Of a DNA stretch of 43,018 nt, positions 27,358-35,987 are shown piece after piece. The position numbers and the translations under genes are program-made. The notes under the pieces were generated by a model. That model saw only the letters and a program-made list of their open reading frames with translations, was not told the DNA's origin and did not search any database. The stretch covers positions 1 to 43,018 of the forward strand of contig JAJBAW010000022.1 in the NCBI GenBank assembly GCA_020532545.1, written 5' to 3'. Positions within the stretch are counted from its first letter, which is position 1. Each line of letters begins with the position of its first letter. The DNA comes from Candidatus Cloacimonadota bacterium. GTDB lineage: Bacteria > Cloacimonadota > Cloacimonadia > Cloacimonadales > Cloacimonadaceae.

Positions 27358-28104
27358 ATGAGTTTTAGAATGCGATTCTTTTTGATCATTTTTGTTGTCC
27401 TGATTTTGGCAGCTTGCACCGCCAAAGAAAAGCCTACCTTGAAGATAGGCATGACTATGGGATACCCACCTTTTAGCTCCGAGATCGATGGTGCCTACGT
27501 AGGAATGAGCGTGGATCTCGCGCATAAGATCGCTGAGAAATTAGAGCAGCCCTATGAAATCATCCCTATGGAATTTGATAATCTGATTCCAGGAATTGTC
27601 TCAGGTAAGATAGATTTTGCCATCTCATCCATTTCTATCACAGAAGAACGCTCCCGGCAGATCGAATTCTCACAAGGCTATTTCATGGTAGATCAAGCTG
27701 TGATAGCCAAAAAAGACAGCCCTATTGTCATCAACAACAGCAATGAGATAGGGGATTACAAGATCGGCGTAACCAGTGGAACCACTGCTCATCAATGGAT
27801 ACAGGATAATCTGCTGACGAAAAACCTGCTTCCCGTAGATCGGCTATTCATATACCCAAGTATTAGTGAAGCTTTTGCGGACCTCATTAAAGGCGAGATA
27901 GACCTGGCCATAAACGATGCTGTGATAGTGCAGGGCTATGAAGAAAAGCTGCCCATAACTACCAAATACCTGATCGAAACCGATGAATCATACGGAATCG
28001 CCATGCACATCGACGGCAAGCAAAACCAGAAGATAAAAGCTGCTTTGCAGGATCTTTTGGATAGCGGAGAAATGAAATCCATCATCCAGACCCACATCAA
28101 GTAA
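27358..28104 (+). CDS. Family 3 solute-binding lipoprotein (amino-acid ABC transporter type)
   Basis: 248 residues. The lipoprotein signal ends with LAAC at Cys20. The rest follows the bacterial extracellular solute-binding family 3: LKIGMTMGYPPFSSEIDG, GMSVDLAHKIAEKL, VSGKIDFAISSISITEERS, YKIGVTSGTTAHQWIQ and INDAVIVQGY. It would capture a small solute, most likely an amino acid, at the outer face of the inner membrane. No permease or ATPase gene is adjacent, so it is an orphan here. Strong ribosome site GGGAGG. It converges on rpmA with a shared terminator. Confidence 0.88.
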   Translation: MSFRMRFFLIIFVVLILAACTAKEKPTLKIGMTMGYPPFSSEIDGAYVGMSVDLAHKIAEKLEQPYEIIPMEFDNLIPGIVSGKIDFAISSISITEERSRQIEFSQGYFMVDQAVIAKKDSPIVINNSNEIGDYKIGVTSGTTAHQWIQDNLLTKNLLPVDRLFIYPSISEAFADLIKGEIDLAINDAVIVQGYEEKLPITTKYLIETDESYGIAMHIDGKQNQKIKAALQDLLDSGEMKSIIQTHIK

Positions 28105-28125
28105 AGCTACTATTTATTGAATACG

Positions 28126-28153
28126 AAAAAGCGGAGCAGATGCTCCGCTTTTT
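28126..28153. terminator. Bidirectional terminator between convergent operons
   Basis: AAAAAGCGGAGC, a short AGAT loop and GCTCCGCTTTTT form a GC stem flanked by A and T runs on the two sides, so it can work for the lipoprotein gene on the plus strand and for rpmA on the minus strand. Confidence 0.85.
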
Positions 28154-28173
28154 ACTTTTCTATAATATTTCTG

Positions 28174-28434
28174 CTATTCGCTGATAGCTTCTACACTTAC
28201 ATATTTTCTGCCGGTTTGCTTGGTGGTAAATTTTACCTGTCCATCAATGAGGCTAAAAAGAGTAAAATCACGACCCATGCCCACATTGGGACCGGCGTGA
28301 AACTTGGTGCCTTTTTGGCGTACAATAATATTGCCAGCTACCACAAACTCACTACCGTACTTTTTCACACCACGGTATTTGGGGTTGCTATTACGACCGT
28401 TGCGAGTACTCCCGCCACCTTTCTTGGTTGCCAT
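28174..28434 (-). CDS. rpmA: 50S ribosomal protein L27
   Basis: 86 residues. Recognisable by the family opening [14 protein letters not shown], then [26 protein letters not shown] and [14 protein letters not shown]27 binds 23S rRNA near the peptidyl-transferase centre with its basic N-terminus. The protein starts directly at the standard N-terminus without the cleaved extension seen in Firmicutes. It lies 14 bases after rplU, the usual pairing; obgE, often third in this operon, is not present. Confidence 0.97.
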   Translation of the reverse strand: MATKKGGGSTRNGRNSNPKYRGVKKYGSEFVVAGNIIVRQKGTKFHAGPNVGMGRDFTLFSLIDGQVKFTTKQTGRKYVSVEAISE

Positions 28435-28448
28435 AAATCTATCCTTCC

Positions 28449-28763
28449 TTAAGCCCGAATATCGGTAACTTTAATATCGGTGAATTGCTCACGATAACCC
28501 TTTTTCACCCTATAGCCTTTGCGGCGTTTGTGATGATAGATTATCTTCTTTTTACCTTTACCGTGCTCGATAACTTCTGCTACGATTAAAGCGCCTTCTA
28601 TTACGGGAGTGCCGACTAATACTTCCTCGTCCTTGCGAACCAGAAGTACGCGGTCAAACTCGAGGGTCTGACCAGGCTCTGCCGTATTCAGCAAGGGAAC
28701 GCGAAGCACTGCGTTTTTTTCGGCCCTGAACTGAAATCCTTTGATATCTACGATGGCGTACAT
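28449..28763 (-). CDS. rplU: 50S ribosomal protein L21
   Basis: 104 residues from the second of two adjacent ATG codons; AAGGAG lies five bases before that one but only two before the first (28766). Family features: [52 protein letters not shown]. The usual GGKQ after the first strand is KGFQ here, and the usual GHRQ near the end is GYRE, small departures at otherwise conserved positions. It acts in the large subunit, contacting 23S rRNA. Confidence 0.96.
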   Translation of the reverse strand: MYAIVDIKGFQFRAEKNAVLRVPLLNTAEPGQTLEFDRVLLVRKDEEVLVGTPVIEGALIVAEVIEHGKGKKKIIYHHKRRKGYRVKKGYREQFTDIKVTDIRA

Positions 28764-28792
28764 CATTTCTCCTTGTTATTTATCTTGAAAAT

Positions 28793-28822
28793 GCAGTATT
28801 TTGGAGGGGGCATATTTGTCAA
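28793..28822 (-). promoter_or_regulatory. Possible promoter for rplU-rpmA
   Basis: On the minus strand TTGACA (28822-28817) is followed after 17-18 bases by ATACTG/TACTGC, a poor -10. The -35 is perfect and well placed, about 60 bases before rplU; the -10 match is weak. Confidence 0.35.
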
Positions 28823-28924
28823 GTGGAAAAATAGCTGCCTTTACCCATTATTTTTAAAAATCTGGTTTTGGTTTTTCCAGCCTTCCTATCACGTGAGTTG
28901 TAGTAACCTTCCTGGATAGTATAT

Positions 28925-28983
28925 CGTGGAGATGCCGTGGAGATAAGAGGATTTATTCCTACTATCTCCACGTCATCTCCACG
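28925..28983. repeat. Long inverted repeat made of doubled CGTGGAGAT units
   Basis: Arms 28925-28945 and 28963-28983 are 21 bases, complementary with one mismatch, around a 17-base loop. Each arm contains two copies of (C)GTGGAGAT, so the element is both inverted and internally repeated. It lies between the flippase stop and rplU, in the 280-base gap that otherwise holds only the rplU promoter region. No T run follows on either strand, so a terminator role is uncertain; it may be a small dispersed repeat. Confidence 0.75.
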
Positions 28984-29000
28984 ACAACAAATGGGGGAGG

Positions 29001-29042
29001 CGTTTTAAGGTTTTAGGGTTTTGACGTTTTAGCGTTTTATCG
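29001..29042. repeat. GTTTTA-type short tandem repeat
   Basis: Five imperfect units of GTTTT(A/G) plus two to three bases (GTTTTAAG, GTTTTAGG, GTTTTGAC, GTTTTAGC, GTTTTATC) run right up to the flippase stop codon. No function is apparent. Confidence 0.6.
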
Positions 29043-30341
29043 TTATGGCAGCTTCGTGCCTTTCAGTGCAGACGGCAGAAGCCCCCGGATCAACTGCCAA
29101 TCCTGGAGATTCGGTTTCAGCAGCGCGGCAAAGCCGAATTTCTCACCCAGGGCAAGCTGAATGACATACCAGACTCCATAGACGGCATAGGCGATGGTAG
29201 TGGCCAAGGCAGCGCCGTTGATGCCCATTCTGGGGATCAAAATCAGATTCGCGACCAAGTTCAGGAGGAAGGTGCAAAAGGTGATCCAGAGATGGATCTG
29301 GGGTTTGCCTTGCGCATAGAACCAGGGTGAGGCTATGCGCGGGATGCAGGCAAAAAGAACTCCGGGAAGCAGGATGATAGTGACCCAGGTGGCTCTGGCA
29401 AAGGCGGCTCCATACACGGTCGGGATCAGGAAACTGCCCAAAATCCCGATGAATGAGAGGATGAGGCAGACATAGAAGCTGAGCCGGATGGTGCGCGCTG
29501 TGAGTGCGCTGCCATTGTCCTGCTCTGGCAGATTGTACAGCCGCCCAATCAGAGCGCTGGTAATGGCTGTGGGCAAAAGAAACATCAGCTCTGCGATGAT
29601 TACCGCGATGCTGTAGATGCCCAGTTCACTCACCCCTAAATACTGTTTGATCATGATCTGATCCACCCTCAGCAGCAAATAGGCAAAGAGTGCAGACCAC
29701 CAGCCAAAGGCTCCGTATTTGAATTCCGCTTTCAAGACCGGCAAGCTCAGCATAAACAGATACTTTTCTTTCAGCGCGAGCTGGATGATGATGAACCACA
29801 AGAGCATAGAGGCCACCATGATGTAAAAGAAGCTGAGCGGAGTGAGCAGGCCCCACAGCCAGAAGATCACGATCGCCAAACTGCGCAAAAAGAAGACGAG
29901 CAGCCCGATGTTGTTGTTTTGGATGATCTTTTCATCGCCCACCAGCCAGGCCTGATGATGGCTGGTAAAGATGGTGGAAACCATCAGAAACAGGCCACCC
30001 ATGATATACACCGTGCTGTAAGAATCCAGGAGCCAGCCCCAGCTTCTGGCCAGAGAGACCAAAATCACCAAAAGCACAGAAATCAGGCTCAGGGTATTCA
30101 CATTGGAGCTGTATATTTCTGTGCGGTCAAAGGCGCTTTTCTTTTGAAAATACATCACCGCCGAGCTGAGGCCAAAATGCCCAAATCCACCCAGCAGATT
30201 GAAGATCAAGAGGATATAGGCTACATAGCCCTGTCCGCTGGGGCCCAAAGATCGCGCTACGAGCACCCCTGTAAAGACCCCAAAGATGATCTTCAGGATC
30301 TGGGTGATGAAATTGTGCCCGATATTTTTGCTATAGCCCAT
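29043..30341 (-). CDS. Oligosaccharide flippase / polysaccharide biosynthesis membrane protein (Wzx/MATE-like)
   Basis: 432 residues, about 12 membrane segments. The opening KNIGHNFITQILKIIFGVFTGVLVAR and ARSLGPSGQGYVAYI is typical of Wzx-type flippases, which move lipid-linked sugars across the inner membrane. LRVDQIMIKQYLG and a second-half IASPWFYAQGK are also family-like. It is the downstream gene of a minus-strand group with a GT2 glycosyltransferase and a left-handed beta-helix acyltransferase, which supports a role in surface glycan assembly. ruvB lies between them and is unrelated. There are nine bases between ruvB and this gene. Confidence 0.82.
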   Translation of the reverse strand: MGYSKNIGHNFITQILKIIFGVFTGVLVARSLGPSGQGYVAYILLIFNLLGGFGHFGLSSAVMYFQKKSAFDRTEIYSSNVNTLSLISVLLVILVSLARSWGWLLDSYSTVYIMGGLFLMVSTIFTSHHQAWLVGDEKIIQNNNIGLLVFFLRSLAIVIFWLWGLLTPLSFFYIMVASMLLWFIIIQLALKEKYLFMLSLPVLKAEFKYGAFGWWSALFAYLLLRVDQIMIKQYLGVSELGIYSIAVIIAELMFLLPTAITSALIGRLYNLPEQDNGSALTARTIRLSFYVCLILSFIGILGSFLIPTVYGAAFARATWVTIILLPGVLFACIPRIASPWFYAQGKPQIHLWITFCTFLLNLVANLILIPRMGINGAALATTIAYAVYGVWYVIQLALGEKFGFAALLKPNLQDWQLIRGLLPSALKGTKLP

Positions 30342-30350
30342 CTACTTTAG

Positions 30351-31367
30351 TTAAAAGATTTCACTCTGATTCGGGATCGGACTCAGTCCCAGATGCTTAT
30401 AGGCTTTGAAGGTGACTTTGCGTCCCTGGGTGGTGCGTTCCAAAAACCCCTGTTGCACCAGATAGGGCTCAAAAATCTCCTCTATGGTGCCAGAATCTTC
30501 GCCGATGGCTGTGGCAATGGTTTTTACGCCCACAGGGCCACCGCGGTAATTCTCTATGATGGTAGTAAGTATGCGTTTATCCATCTCATCCAGGCCGGCA
30601 TGATCCACTTGCAACATGGTGAGGGCAGCGAGCGCGATCTTGAGAGTGATGGTGCCTGTGCCCCTGATCTGAGCGTAATCCCGCACTCTGCGTAGCAGGC
30701 GATTCGCAATGCGGGGGGTGCCGCGGCTTCTGCGGGCCAGCTCTTTGATGCCCTCTTCATCGGCGGGCACATTTAGCAATCTGGCAGAGCGCTTGATGAT
30801 CCTTTCTATAGCTTCCTGATCGTAATAATCCAGCCTCAGCACTATGCCAAAACGGTCTCGCAGAGGTGGGGTCAGCAGCCCGGCCCGGGTAGTGGCACCG
30901 ATGAGAGTAAAGGGCTCCAGAGGGATCTTGAGAGTCCGGGAAGAAGGCCCGCTATCCAAAATGATCTCCATCTCAAAGTCTTCCATGGCGGGATAGATAT
31001 ATTCTTCGATCACATGCGATAAACGGTGAATTTCATCGATAAACAGAGTTTCATGGCGCCCCAGATTGGTCAATACTCCGGCCAGATCGGAGGGCTTTTC
31101 GATCACCGGACCGCTGGAGACTGTGATCTCCACCCCCATTTCGCGGGCAATGATGGAGGCCAGAGTGGTCTTGCCCAAGCCCGGAGGGCCATAAAGCAGC
31201 ACATGATCCAGCGGTTCACCGCGCAGCCGGGCAGCCTGGATGCTGATATCCAAGAGTTCCTTGATGTGGTTTTGACCGATAAAGTCTTGCAAGGTTTTGG
31301 GCCTGAGTGCCCGGTCAAACTCTTTATCCTCAGTTTGCAGGGTAGGGTTGTTTATTCTTTCCAGCAT
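30351..31367 (-). CDS. ruvB: Holliday junction branch migration ATPase RuvB
   Basis: 338 residues when started at the ATG at 31367 ([10 protein letters not shown]), which lies 14 bases after the upstream stop and matches the usual N-terminus. The upstream in-frame ATG at 31424 would overlap the previous gene by 43 bases. Walker A GPPGLGKT is at 60-67, Walker B DEIHR at 111-115, and [18 protein letters not shown] covers sensor and arginine-finger residues. The C-terminal winged helix keeps [12 protein letters not shown]. RuvB drives branch migration with RuvA; neither ruvA nor ruvC is in the window. Confidence 0.95.
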   Translation of the reverse strand: MLERINNPTLQTEDKEFDRALRPKTLQDFIGQNHIKELLDISIQAARLRGEPLDHVLLYGPPGLGKTTLASIIAREMGVEITVSSGPVIEKPSDLAGVLTNLGRHETLFIDEIHRLSHVIEEYIYPAMEDFEMEIILDSGPSSRTLKIPLEPFTLIGATTRAGLLTPPLRDRFGIVLRLDYYDQEAIERIIKRSARLLNVPADEEGIKELARRSRGTPRIANRLLRRVRDYAQIRGTGTITLKIALAALTMLQVDHAGLDEMDKRILTTIIENYRGGPVGVKTIATAIGEDSGTIEEIFEPYLVQQGFLERTTQGRKVTFKAYKHLGLSPIPNQSEIF

Positions 31368-31381
31368 AGTGCGCCTTGGCT

Positions 31382-32104
31382 TTAGTGGAGCTTGCCCAGG
31401 AGCTTGCGGAATTGCAGAAACCACACCATCCAGACTGCTTCCCAGACGATCTTGTGGCTCATCTTGGATTCCCCTTCGGTGCGTTCGGTAAAGACAATCG
31501 GGATCTCTTTGACGTGAAATCCCTTGGTCCAGGCCTTGAAATTCATCTCAATCTGGAAAGCATAGCCATCAGAGAGAATCTTATCCAGATCAATGGCCTC
31601 AAGAACCTTGCGGCGGAAGCATTTGAAGCCTCCAGTGGGGTCTTTGATGGGCATGCCGGTGATGATGCGTACATATTTTGAGGCAAAGTAGCTGATCATC
31701 AGCCGTTTGAAGGGCCAATTGACGATGTTTACACCGTTTGAATAGCGCGAGCCGATCACCAGGTCATATTTCTGGGCAGCTTCCAAGAGGCGGGGTACGT
31801 CATCCGGGTTGTGCGAGAAATCTGCGTCCATCTCCAGGATGAATTCATAGCCTTGGTCCAGAGCATATTTGAAGCCGGTGACATAGGCAGAGCCCAGTCC
31901 CATCTTGCCTGGTCGCTCGATGATATGGAGACGCGGCTCGGTCTGCATGAGAGCCTTTACGGTATCAGCCGTTCCGTCCGGGCTGTTGTCGTCCATCACC
32001 AATACTTCCAAATCCGCAGCTTTACTCAGGACGGTGCGGATGATACGGTCTATGTTCTTGATCTCGTTGTAAGTAGGTATGATAAGTAGTGCTTTCATGA
32101 TCAT
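31382..32104 (-). CDS. GT2 glycosyltransferase, polyprenol-phosphate mannosyltransferase-like
   Basis: 240 residues from the first ATG, which overlaps the upstream stop as ATGA; the ATG at 32098 has a better distance to GGA and is equally possible. Domain features: [16 protein letters not shown], the metal-binding DAD (93-95, [10 protein letters not shown]), GSRYSNG and [11 protein letters not shown]. This matches the dolichol-phosphate mannose synthase group, which charges a polyprenol phosphate with a hexose at the inner membrane. No C-terminal membrane domain is present. It is coupled to the acyltransferase upstream. Confidence 0.87.
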   Translation of the reverse strand: MIMKALLIIPTYNEIKNIDRIIRTVLSKAADLEVLVMDDNSPDGTADTVKALMQTEPRLHIIERPGKMGLGSAYVTGFKYALDQGYEFILEMDADFSHNPDDVPRLLEAAQKYDLVIGSRYSNGVNIVNWPFKRLMISYFASKYVRIITGMPIKDPTGGFKCFRRKVLEAIDLDKILSDGYAFQIEMNFKAWTKGFHVKEIPIVFTERTEGESKMSHKIVWEAVWMVWFLQFRKLLGKLH

Positions 32105-32853
32105 TTATCCATGTTGTTCTTTAATAGTTGAGTATCAGGCACATCGCGCAGAACTTTGGCGGGGCTGCCTACCACGATCTTCGCGCTTGGTACATCACGG
32201 GTCACCACTGCACCTGCGGCCACGGTGCCATCGCTTTCTATCACCTTTCCGGGCAGGATGGTGGCTTGTGCCCCGATGCGGCTGCCGCTTTTCATTGTGA
32301 TGCCTTTGAAGTGTTTGAAGCGTTCCGGGTCCCGCGCCATATAGTTGTCGTTACTGGTTGCCACGCAAGGCGCTACAAAGCAGTAATCTTCCACCACGGA
32401 ATAAGCGGTGATATAGGCATTGGTTTCGAATTTATTGCGGTCGCCGATCTGACAATAGTTTTCGATAGCCACATTGCGTCCGATGATATTGAGGCTACCG
32501 ATTTTGACATTCTCGCGGATCGTGGCCAAATCTGCGATGAGATTGCGCTCACCGATCTCGCACTGGGCGTAGATCACCACGTTTGCCCCGATCTGGCAAT
32601 AGCTGCCCACTTTGGCAGGGGCAAGATTGTCTGCCACTTTGAAGATGCTACGGGGTGAGGACAGCGGCTTTTTCCCGATGATTACGTTATCATCAATCCG
32701 CACATTATCCCCGATGATGCTGCCCTCGTAGATCACCACACTGTGGCCGATCAGGCAGTGATCACCGATAATTACCTTGTCCATAATCACGGCATTATAC
32801 CCGATTTGAACCTCTTTTCCTATTCTGGCGCTGCTATCTATGTGCTGATTCAT
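32101..32853 (-). CDS. Left-handed beta-helix acyltransferase (hexapeptide repeat; WlbB/LpxA-like)
   Basis: 250 residues. Nearly the whole length consists of hexapeptide repeats (IGKEVQIGYNAVIMD, IIGDHCLIGHSVVI, IGDNVRIDDNVIIG, IGSYCQIGANVVIY with slight variation), followed by GTVAAGAVVTRDVPSAKIVVGSPAKVLR, the C-terminal signature of sugar N-acetyltransferases. It probably acetylates an amino sugar nucleotide for surface glycan or lipid A-like synthesis; the exact sugar cannot be read from the sequence. The gene diverges from the recombinase gene across 90 bases that contain an AAGTAAA/TTTACTT hairpin (32903-32923). Confidence 0.83.
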   Translation of the reverse strand: MNQHIDSSARIGKEVQIGYNAVIMDKVIIGDHCLIGHSVVIYEGSIIGDNVRIDDNVIIGKKPLSSPRSIFKVADNLAPAKVGSYCQIGANVVIYAQCEIGERNLIADLATIRENVKIGSLNIIGRNVAIENYCQIGDRNKFETNAYITAYSVVEDYCFVAPCVATSNDNYMARDPERFKHFKGITMKSGSRIGAQATILPGKVIESDGTVAAGAVVTRDVPSAKIVVGSPAKVLRDVPDTQLLKNNMDK

Positions 32854-32943
32854 TTTACCTCCAGCTATCTAAACCAAGTTTTTACTCGACAAGGATTAAG
32901 GCAAGTAAAAAATGACTTTACTTAAGAAAAAGGAAGTGACCTG

Positions 32944-33834
32944 ATGAATATCTGGATACAAAAACACCTTGAGCAGCTCAGTATAGAGGGCAAAAGCCCG
33001 CGCACGATAGAGGGCTACCGCATTGATCTACAGCAGTTTGAGGACTATCTGGAGAATGAACTGGGCAGCTTCCCGATCGCTGAAATCTCCCATATACATA
33101 TTCGTGGCTTTTTGCGCTGGCTTTCTGAGCGGCCGGATGGCAATCGCACGCTTTCCCGAAAACTTTCAGCTTTGTCCACATGGTTCAAATATCTCAAAAT
33201 CCAGGGGCAGATACAGGACAATCCCATGCGCAAAATCCGCCGTCCCAAATTTGAACCGAAACTGCCCAAGTTCTTTTCGGAAGAAGAGATGCAGGCACTG
33301 CTGCGGATACCCGATACCAGCAGCAAGTTTGGCCTGCGCAACCGGGCGATCTTGGAGCTGCTCTATAGCTGCGGTTTGCGTTTGATGGAGCTGGCCGGGC
33401 TCAGGCTGAGCGATATCGACCAGCGCAAAAAGCTGATCCGGGTGATCGGCAAAAGCAATAAACAGCGGCTGATTCCGATAGGTTCTTTTGCCTTGGATAG
33501 CCTGAACAAGTACTTGGCATTGCGCCCCGACTTTGTTACAGAAGAGAGCTCGGACAAGGTCTTCCTCACCCGCAATGGCAAGAATTTTGACTCCAAGCAG
33601 CTCAGGACTATCCTCATGCGCTATATAGCTTTGATCGCCCGCGAAAAAGGCTATTCGCCGCACACCATCCGACATTCCTTTGCCACCCATCTTTTGTCGC
33701 ATGGCGCAGATATTGAGGCTATTCAGGCAATGCTGGGCCACGTAGACCTATCCACCACTCAGATTTACACTCAGCTCAGCCTTGCAGATATCAAAGAAGC
33801 TTATGAAAAAGGGCATCCCAGAAGCGGGGAATAA
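32944..33834 (+). CDS. Tyrosine recombinase, XerC/XerD family
   Basis: 296 residues, the usual Xer length. The N-terminal SAM-like DNA-binding domain is about 1-90 (SPRTIEGYRIDLQQF). The catalytic set is complete: Arg146 (CGLRLMEL), Lys170 (GKSNKQR), His240 and Arg243 (HTIRHSFATHLL), His266 (GHVDLSTTQ) and the nucleophile Tyr275 (IYTQ). Xer proteins resolve chromosome dimers at dif; no partner xer gene or dif-like site was recognised here. There is no phage gene beside it, so a housekeeping role is more likely than a prophage integrase. XerC and XerD cannot be told apart from sequence alone. Confidence 0.9.
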   Translation: MNIWIQKHLEQLSIEGKSPRTIEGYRIDLQQFEDYLENELGSFPIAEISHIHIRGFLRWLSERPDGNRTLSRKLSALSTWFKYLKIQGQIQDNPMRKIRRPKFEPKLPKFFSEEEMQALLRIPDTSSKFGLRNRAILELLYSCGLRLMELAGLRLSDIDQRKKLIRVIGKSNKQRLIPIGSFALDSLNKYLALRPDFVTEESSDKVFLTRNGKNFDSKQLRTILMRYIALIAREKGYSPHTIRHSFATHLLSHGADIEAIQAMLGHVDLSTTQIYTQLSLADIKEAYEKGHPRSGE

Positions 33835-33854
33835 CCGAATAGTTTGGCAAAGCA

Positions 33855-33886
33855 AAGAGGCTGCAGCCTGATAGCCACAGCCTCTT
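33855..33886. terminator. Hairpin between convergent xer and mrp genes
   Basis: AAGAGGCTG (33855-33863) pairs with CAGCCTCTT (33878-33886). A second small dyad, AGTTCA/TGAACT, lies at 33889-33909. There is no strong T run, so termination is plausible from position but not certain. Confidence 0.45.
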
Positions 33887-33915
33887 GGAGTTCAGTATAT
33901 TAGTGAACTGCTTAT

Positions 33916-34761
33916 CTAAGGTTTCGGGGTTTCTTCTTTCTTTTCAGCTTCTTGGGGCCCCTCAACCTTTTCCATGACCTTCAGGACCATTTCCATGAGG
34001 GCCTGGGCGGCTGGAAACTTGTTGTAGAAATAGATGTAGGGCTTTCCTTCATCGCCGGAACGCACGACGTTGGGATCCAGTTCCAGCTCTGCAAGCAGGT
34101 CGATCTGATGATCAAAGATCAGCTTTTCGATGCCTTTACCGCTGAAGATCTGGGTGGCTTCACCACATTTCGGGCAGCGGAAGAACTTCATGTTTTCCAC
34201 AAAGCCCAGAATGGGAACCCCCAGCTGTTGAGCAAAGTTCACCGATTTCTTCACATCCAGAATAGCCAGATCCTGCGGGGTGGTAACTATCACAGCTCCA
34301 TCCACATGGCCCAGAGTCTGAACTATGGAAAGCGGCTCATCGCCGGTTCCGGGAGGAAGATCTACGATGAGATAATCGAGTTCGGGCCATTCAAAATCGC
34401 TGAAAAACTGCTTGATCAGCGCCATTTTGAGGGGGCCTCTCCAGATCAGCGCGCTATCTTCTGAGGAGATCAATGAGGCCACAGAAAGCACACAGAGATT
34501 TGAGAGCGCTTGGATCGGGGCCGGTTTTCCACTCTCTGAGGTGGGAATGCTCATGCCTTCGACTCCGGTAAGTTTGGCTACTGAGGGACCGTGCACATCG
34601 GCATCCAGGATGCCCACACTCTTGCCCTGCATGGCCAATCCGTAAGCCAGATTGACAGCGACGAAGCTTTTTCCTACTCCGCCTTTACCACTCATCACCA
34701 TGATGCGATGTTTGATCTTTTTCAGGTTCTCTTGGACCTGTAAGTCTTTATCGTCTGCCAT
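33916..34761 (-). CDS. Mrp/NBP35-family Fe-S carrier ATPase
   Basis: 281 residues. The deviant Walker A GKGGVGKS (25-32), DADVHGPSV, DYLIVDLPPGTGDEPL and the CPKCG cluster site define the Mrp/ApbC group, which carries [4Fe-4S] clusters to target proteins. The C-terminus is Lys/Glu-rich and low-complexity. It is the last gene of a six-gene minus-strand operon with two MinD-type ferredoxin ATPases and two NifX/ORP-like proteins. This composition is known from the orange-protein (ORP) complex genes of Desulfovibrio and other strict anaerobes, where an Mrp homologue is part of the cluster. Confidence 0.88.
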   Translation of the reverse strand: MADDKDLQVQENLKKIKHRIMVMSGKGGVGKSFVAVNLAYGLAMQGKSVGILDADVHGPSVAKLTGVEGMSIPTSESGKPAPIQALSNLCVLSVASLISSEDSALIWRGPLKMALIKQFFSDFEWPELDYLIVDLPPGTGDEPLSIVQTLGHVDGAVIVTTPQDLAILDVKKSVNFAQQLGVPILGFVENMKFFRCPKCGEATQIFSGKGIEKLIFDHQIDLLAELELDPNVVRSGDEGKPYIYFYNKFPAAQALMEMVLKVMEKVEGPQEAEKKEETPKP

Positions 34762-34776
34762 TACTCTTCCTTTTTA

Positions 34777-35118
34777 TTATGCGCCTGGTTCCAGGGCATT
34801 GTCTTTATAAGCTTCATAGGCCTCGCGGATGCTCATGCCACCAGCTCTGATGAAGATCTTCAGGGGCATCGTATTTAGTATAGTCGCAGCGTTTCCACCG
34901 GGGCCATTTCCGGTAATCAGCACATCAGCTTTGAGCTCATGAATCTTCTGCGCGGTTTTGGGGCCGGCACCATGGGCGACCTCCATGATTTCTCTATTGT
35001 CGTGTGCTTCAAGCTCGTCTTTTTCGGTGTCATAGACCAGGATGAAGTCTGTGCGTCCAAAGCGGGGATCGATCTTAGCGTCCCAGCCTTCGCCTGTGGA
35101 GGTAAAGATGATTCTCAT
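34777..35118 (-). CDS. NifX/NifB-like (ORP-type) cofactor-binding protein
   Basis: 113 residues from the ATG at 35118, which follows AAGGAG and overlaps the upstream stop as ATGA; a farther in-frame ATG at 35166 lies inside the previous gene. It has the dinitrogenase iron-molybdenum cofactor biosynthesis fold: IDPRFGRTDFILVYD near the start, VLITGNGPGGNAA in the middle and a Gly-rich IRAGGMSIREAYEAY. In Desulfovibrio, a small protein of this kind (ORP) binds a Mo-Cu cluster. Here the cofactor is not known. It lies between the MinD-type ATPase and mrp. Confidence 0.82.
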   Translation of the reverse strand: MRIIFTSTGEGWDAKIDPRFGRTDFILVYDTEKDELEAHDNREIMEVAHGAGPKTAQKIHELKADVLITGNGPGGNAATILNTMPLKIFIRAGGMSIREAYEAYKDNALEPGA

Positions 35119-35987
35119 ATTTTCTCCTTGATGTCCTGCCAATAATCTGTAAAGATCGGCAGCCATCTTTCTTTATTTTCTTCTATTAGACAGCGTCCCA
35201 TGGCGATAGCCTTGTGGAAATCGTCCGCATAAGGAATATCTCCCATGTGATGTATCTTGTTCTTAGTTAAATATTTGTGGATATCGCTGGTTACGCCAGG
35301 GTTGATATCCGCTTTGTTTACGATGCAAGCGGAGGGAATCTGGAATTTCGTGACCAATTCCTGCACCCGCTTCAGATCGCTGAGTCCGGACTTGCTGGAC
35401 TCTGTTACTAAGATAACATAATCCGCTCCTGCCAAAGAAGCAATCACGGGACAGCCAATGCCGGGAGAACCATCTGCCAGGATATAAGGCTTATTCTGGG
35501 CCTTGGCGCGGGCTTTGGCTTCGCTTTTGACTTTGGCCACCAGTTTACCGGAATTATCGGCTCCGATTCTCAGATGCGCATGCACCAGGGTGCAGCCATA
35601 GCGGGTGTCTGAGACCAGGAATTTCCCCACATTTTGCTCAACGAGGGTAATCGCATCCTCAGGGCAAATATAATAGCAATAGCCACAGCCTTCGCATTCC
35701 AAATCTATCACGCGATATGCTTTCTCGAAAGGTTCGATGGCATCAAAGCGGCAGATCTGCTGGCAAAGGCCACAGGCACTGCATTTCTTAGGGTCTATTT
35801 CAGCCAAAACTCCGCTGTAGAAATCTTGAACTTCGCTGTTCTTAGGCTCCAGGATCAGATGCAGATCAGCGGCATCCACATCACAATCCGCTACCACCAC
35901 TTCATCTTTGGCTACATAAGCCAGGGCTGCGCAGATCGAGCTCTTGCCGGTGCCGCCTTTTCCGGAGATGATTACTATCTCTTTCAT
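35115..35987 (-). CDS. MinD-superfamily ATPase with inserted ferredoxin domain (second of pair)
   Basis: 290 residues. Walker A GKGGTGKS (9-16). A 2[4Fe-4S] ferredoxin insertion has Cys69/72/75/79 and Cys98/101/104/108 (CSACGLCQQIC and CEGCGYCYYIC). The rest is MinD-like (ILADGSPGIGCPVIASL, VNKADINPG). Proteins of this type pair with NifX/ORP-like partners in anaerobes and are thought to use ATP to handle a metal cluster; the substrate is unknown. It overlaps both neighbours by ATGA and is a diverged paralogue of the next ATPase gene. Confidence 0.88.
   Translation of the reverse strand: MKEIVIISGKGGTGKSSICAALAYVAKDEVVVADCDVDAADLHLILEPKNSEVQDFYSGVLAEIDPKKCSACGLCQQICRFDAIEPFEKAYRVIDLECEGCGYCYYICPEDAITLVEQNVGKFLVSDTRYGCTLVHAHLRIGADNSGKLVAKVKSEAKARAKAQNKPYILADGSPGIGCPVIASLAGADYVILVTESSKSGLSDLKRVQELVTKFQIPSACIVNKADINPGVTSDIHKYLTKNKIHHMGDIPYADDFHKAIAMGRCLIEENKERWLPIFTDYWQDIKEKI

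Noticed and set aside
32128-32658. 176-codon plus-strand frame opposite the hexapeptide acyltransferase
   Set aside because: Regular hexapeptide repeats on the minus strand explain the open antisense frame.
33166-33741. 191-codon minus-strand frame inside the Xer gene
   Set aside because: Antisense to the recombinase, whose catalytic residues are complete.
32944-33834. Prophage integrase
   Set aside because: Standard Xer length and motifs, no attachment-site repeats or tRNA gene, and the phage-derived remnant is 4 kb away behind an unrelated operon.
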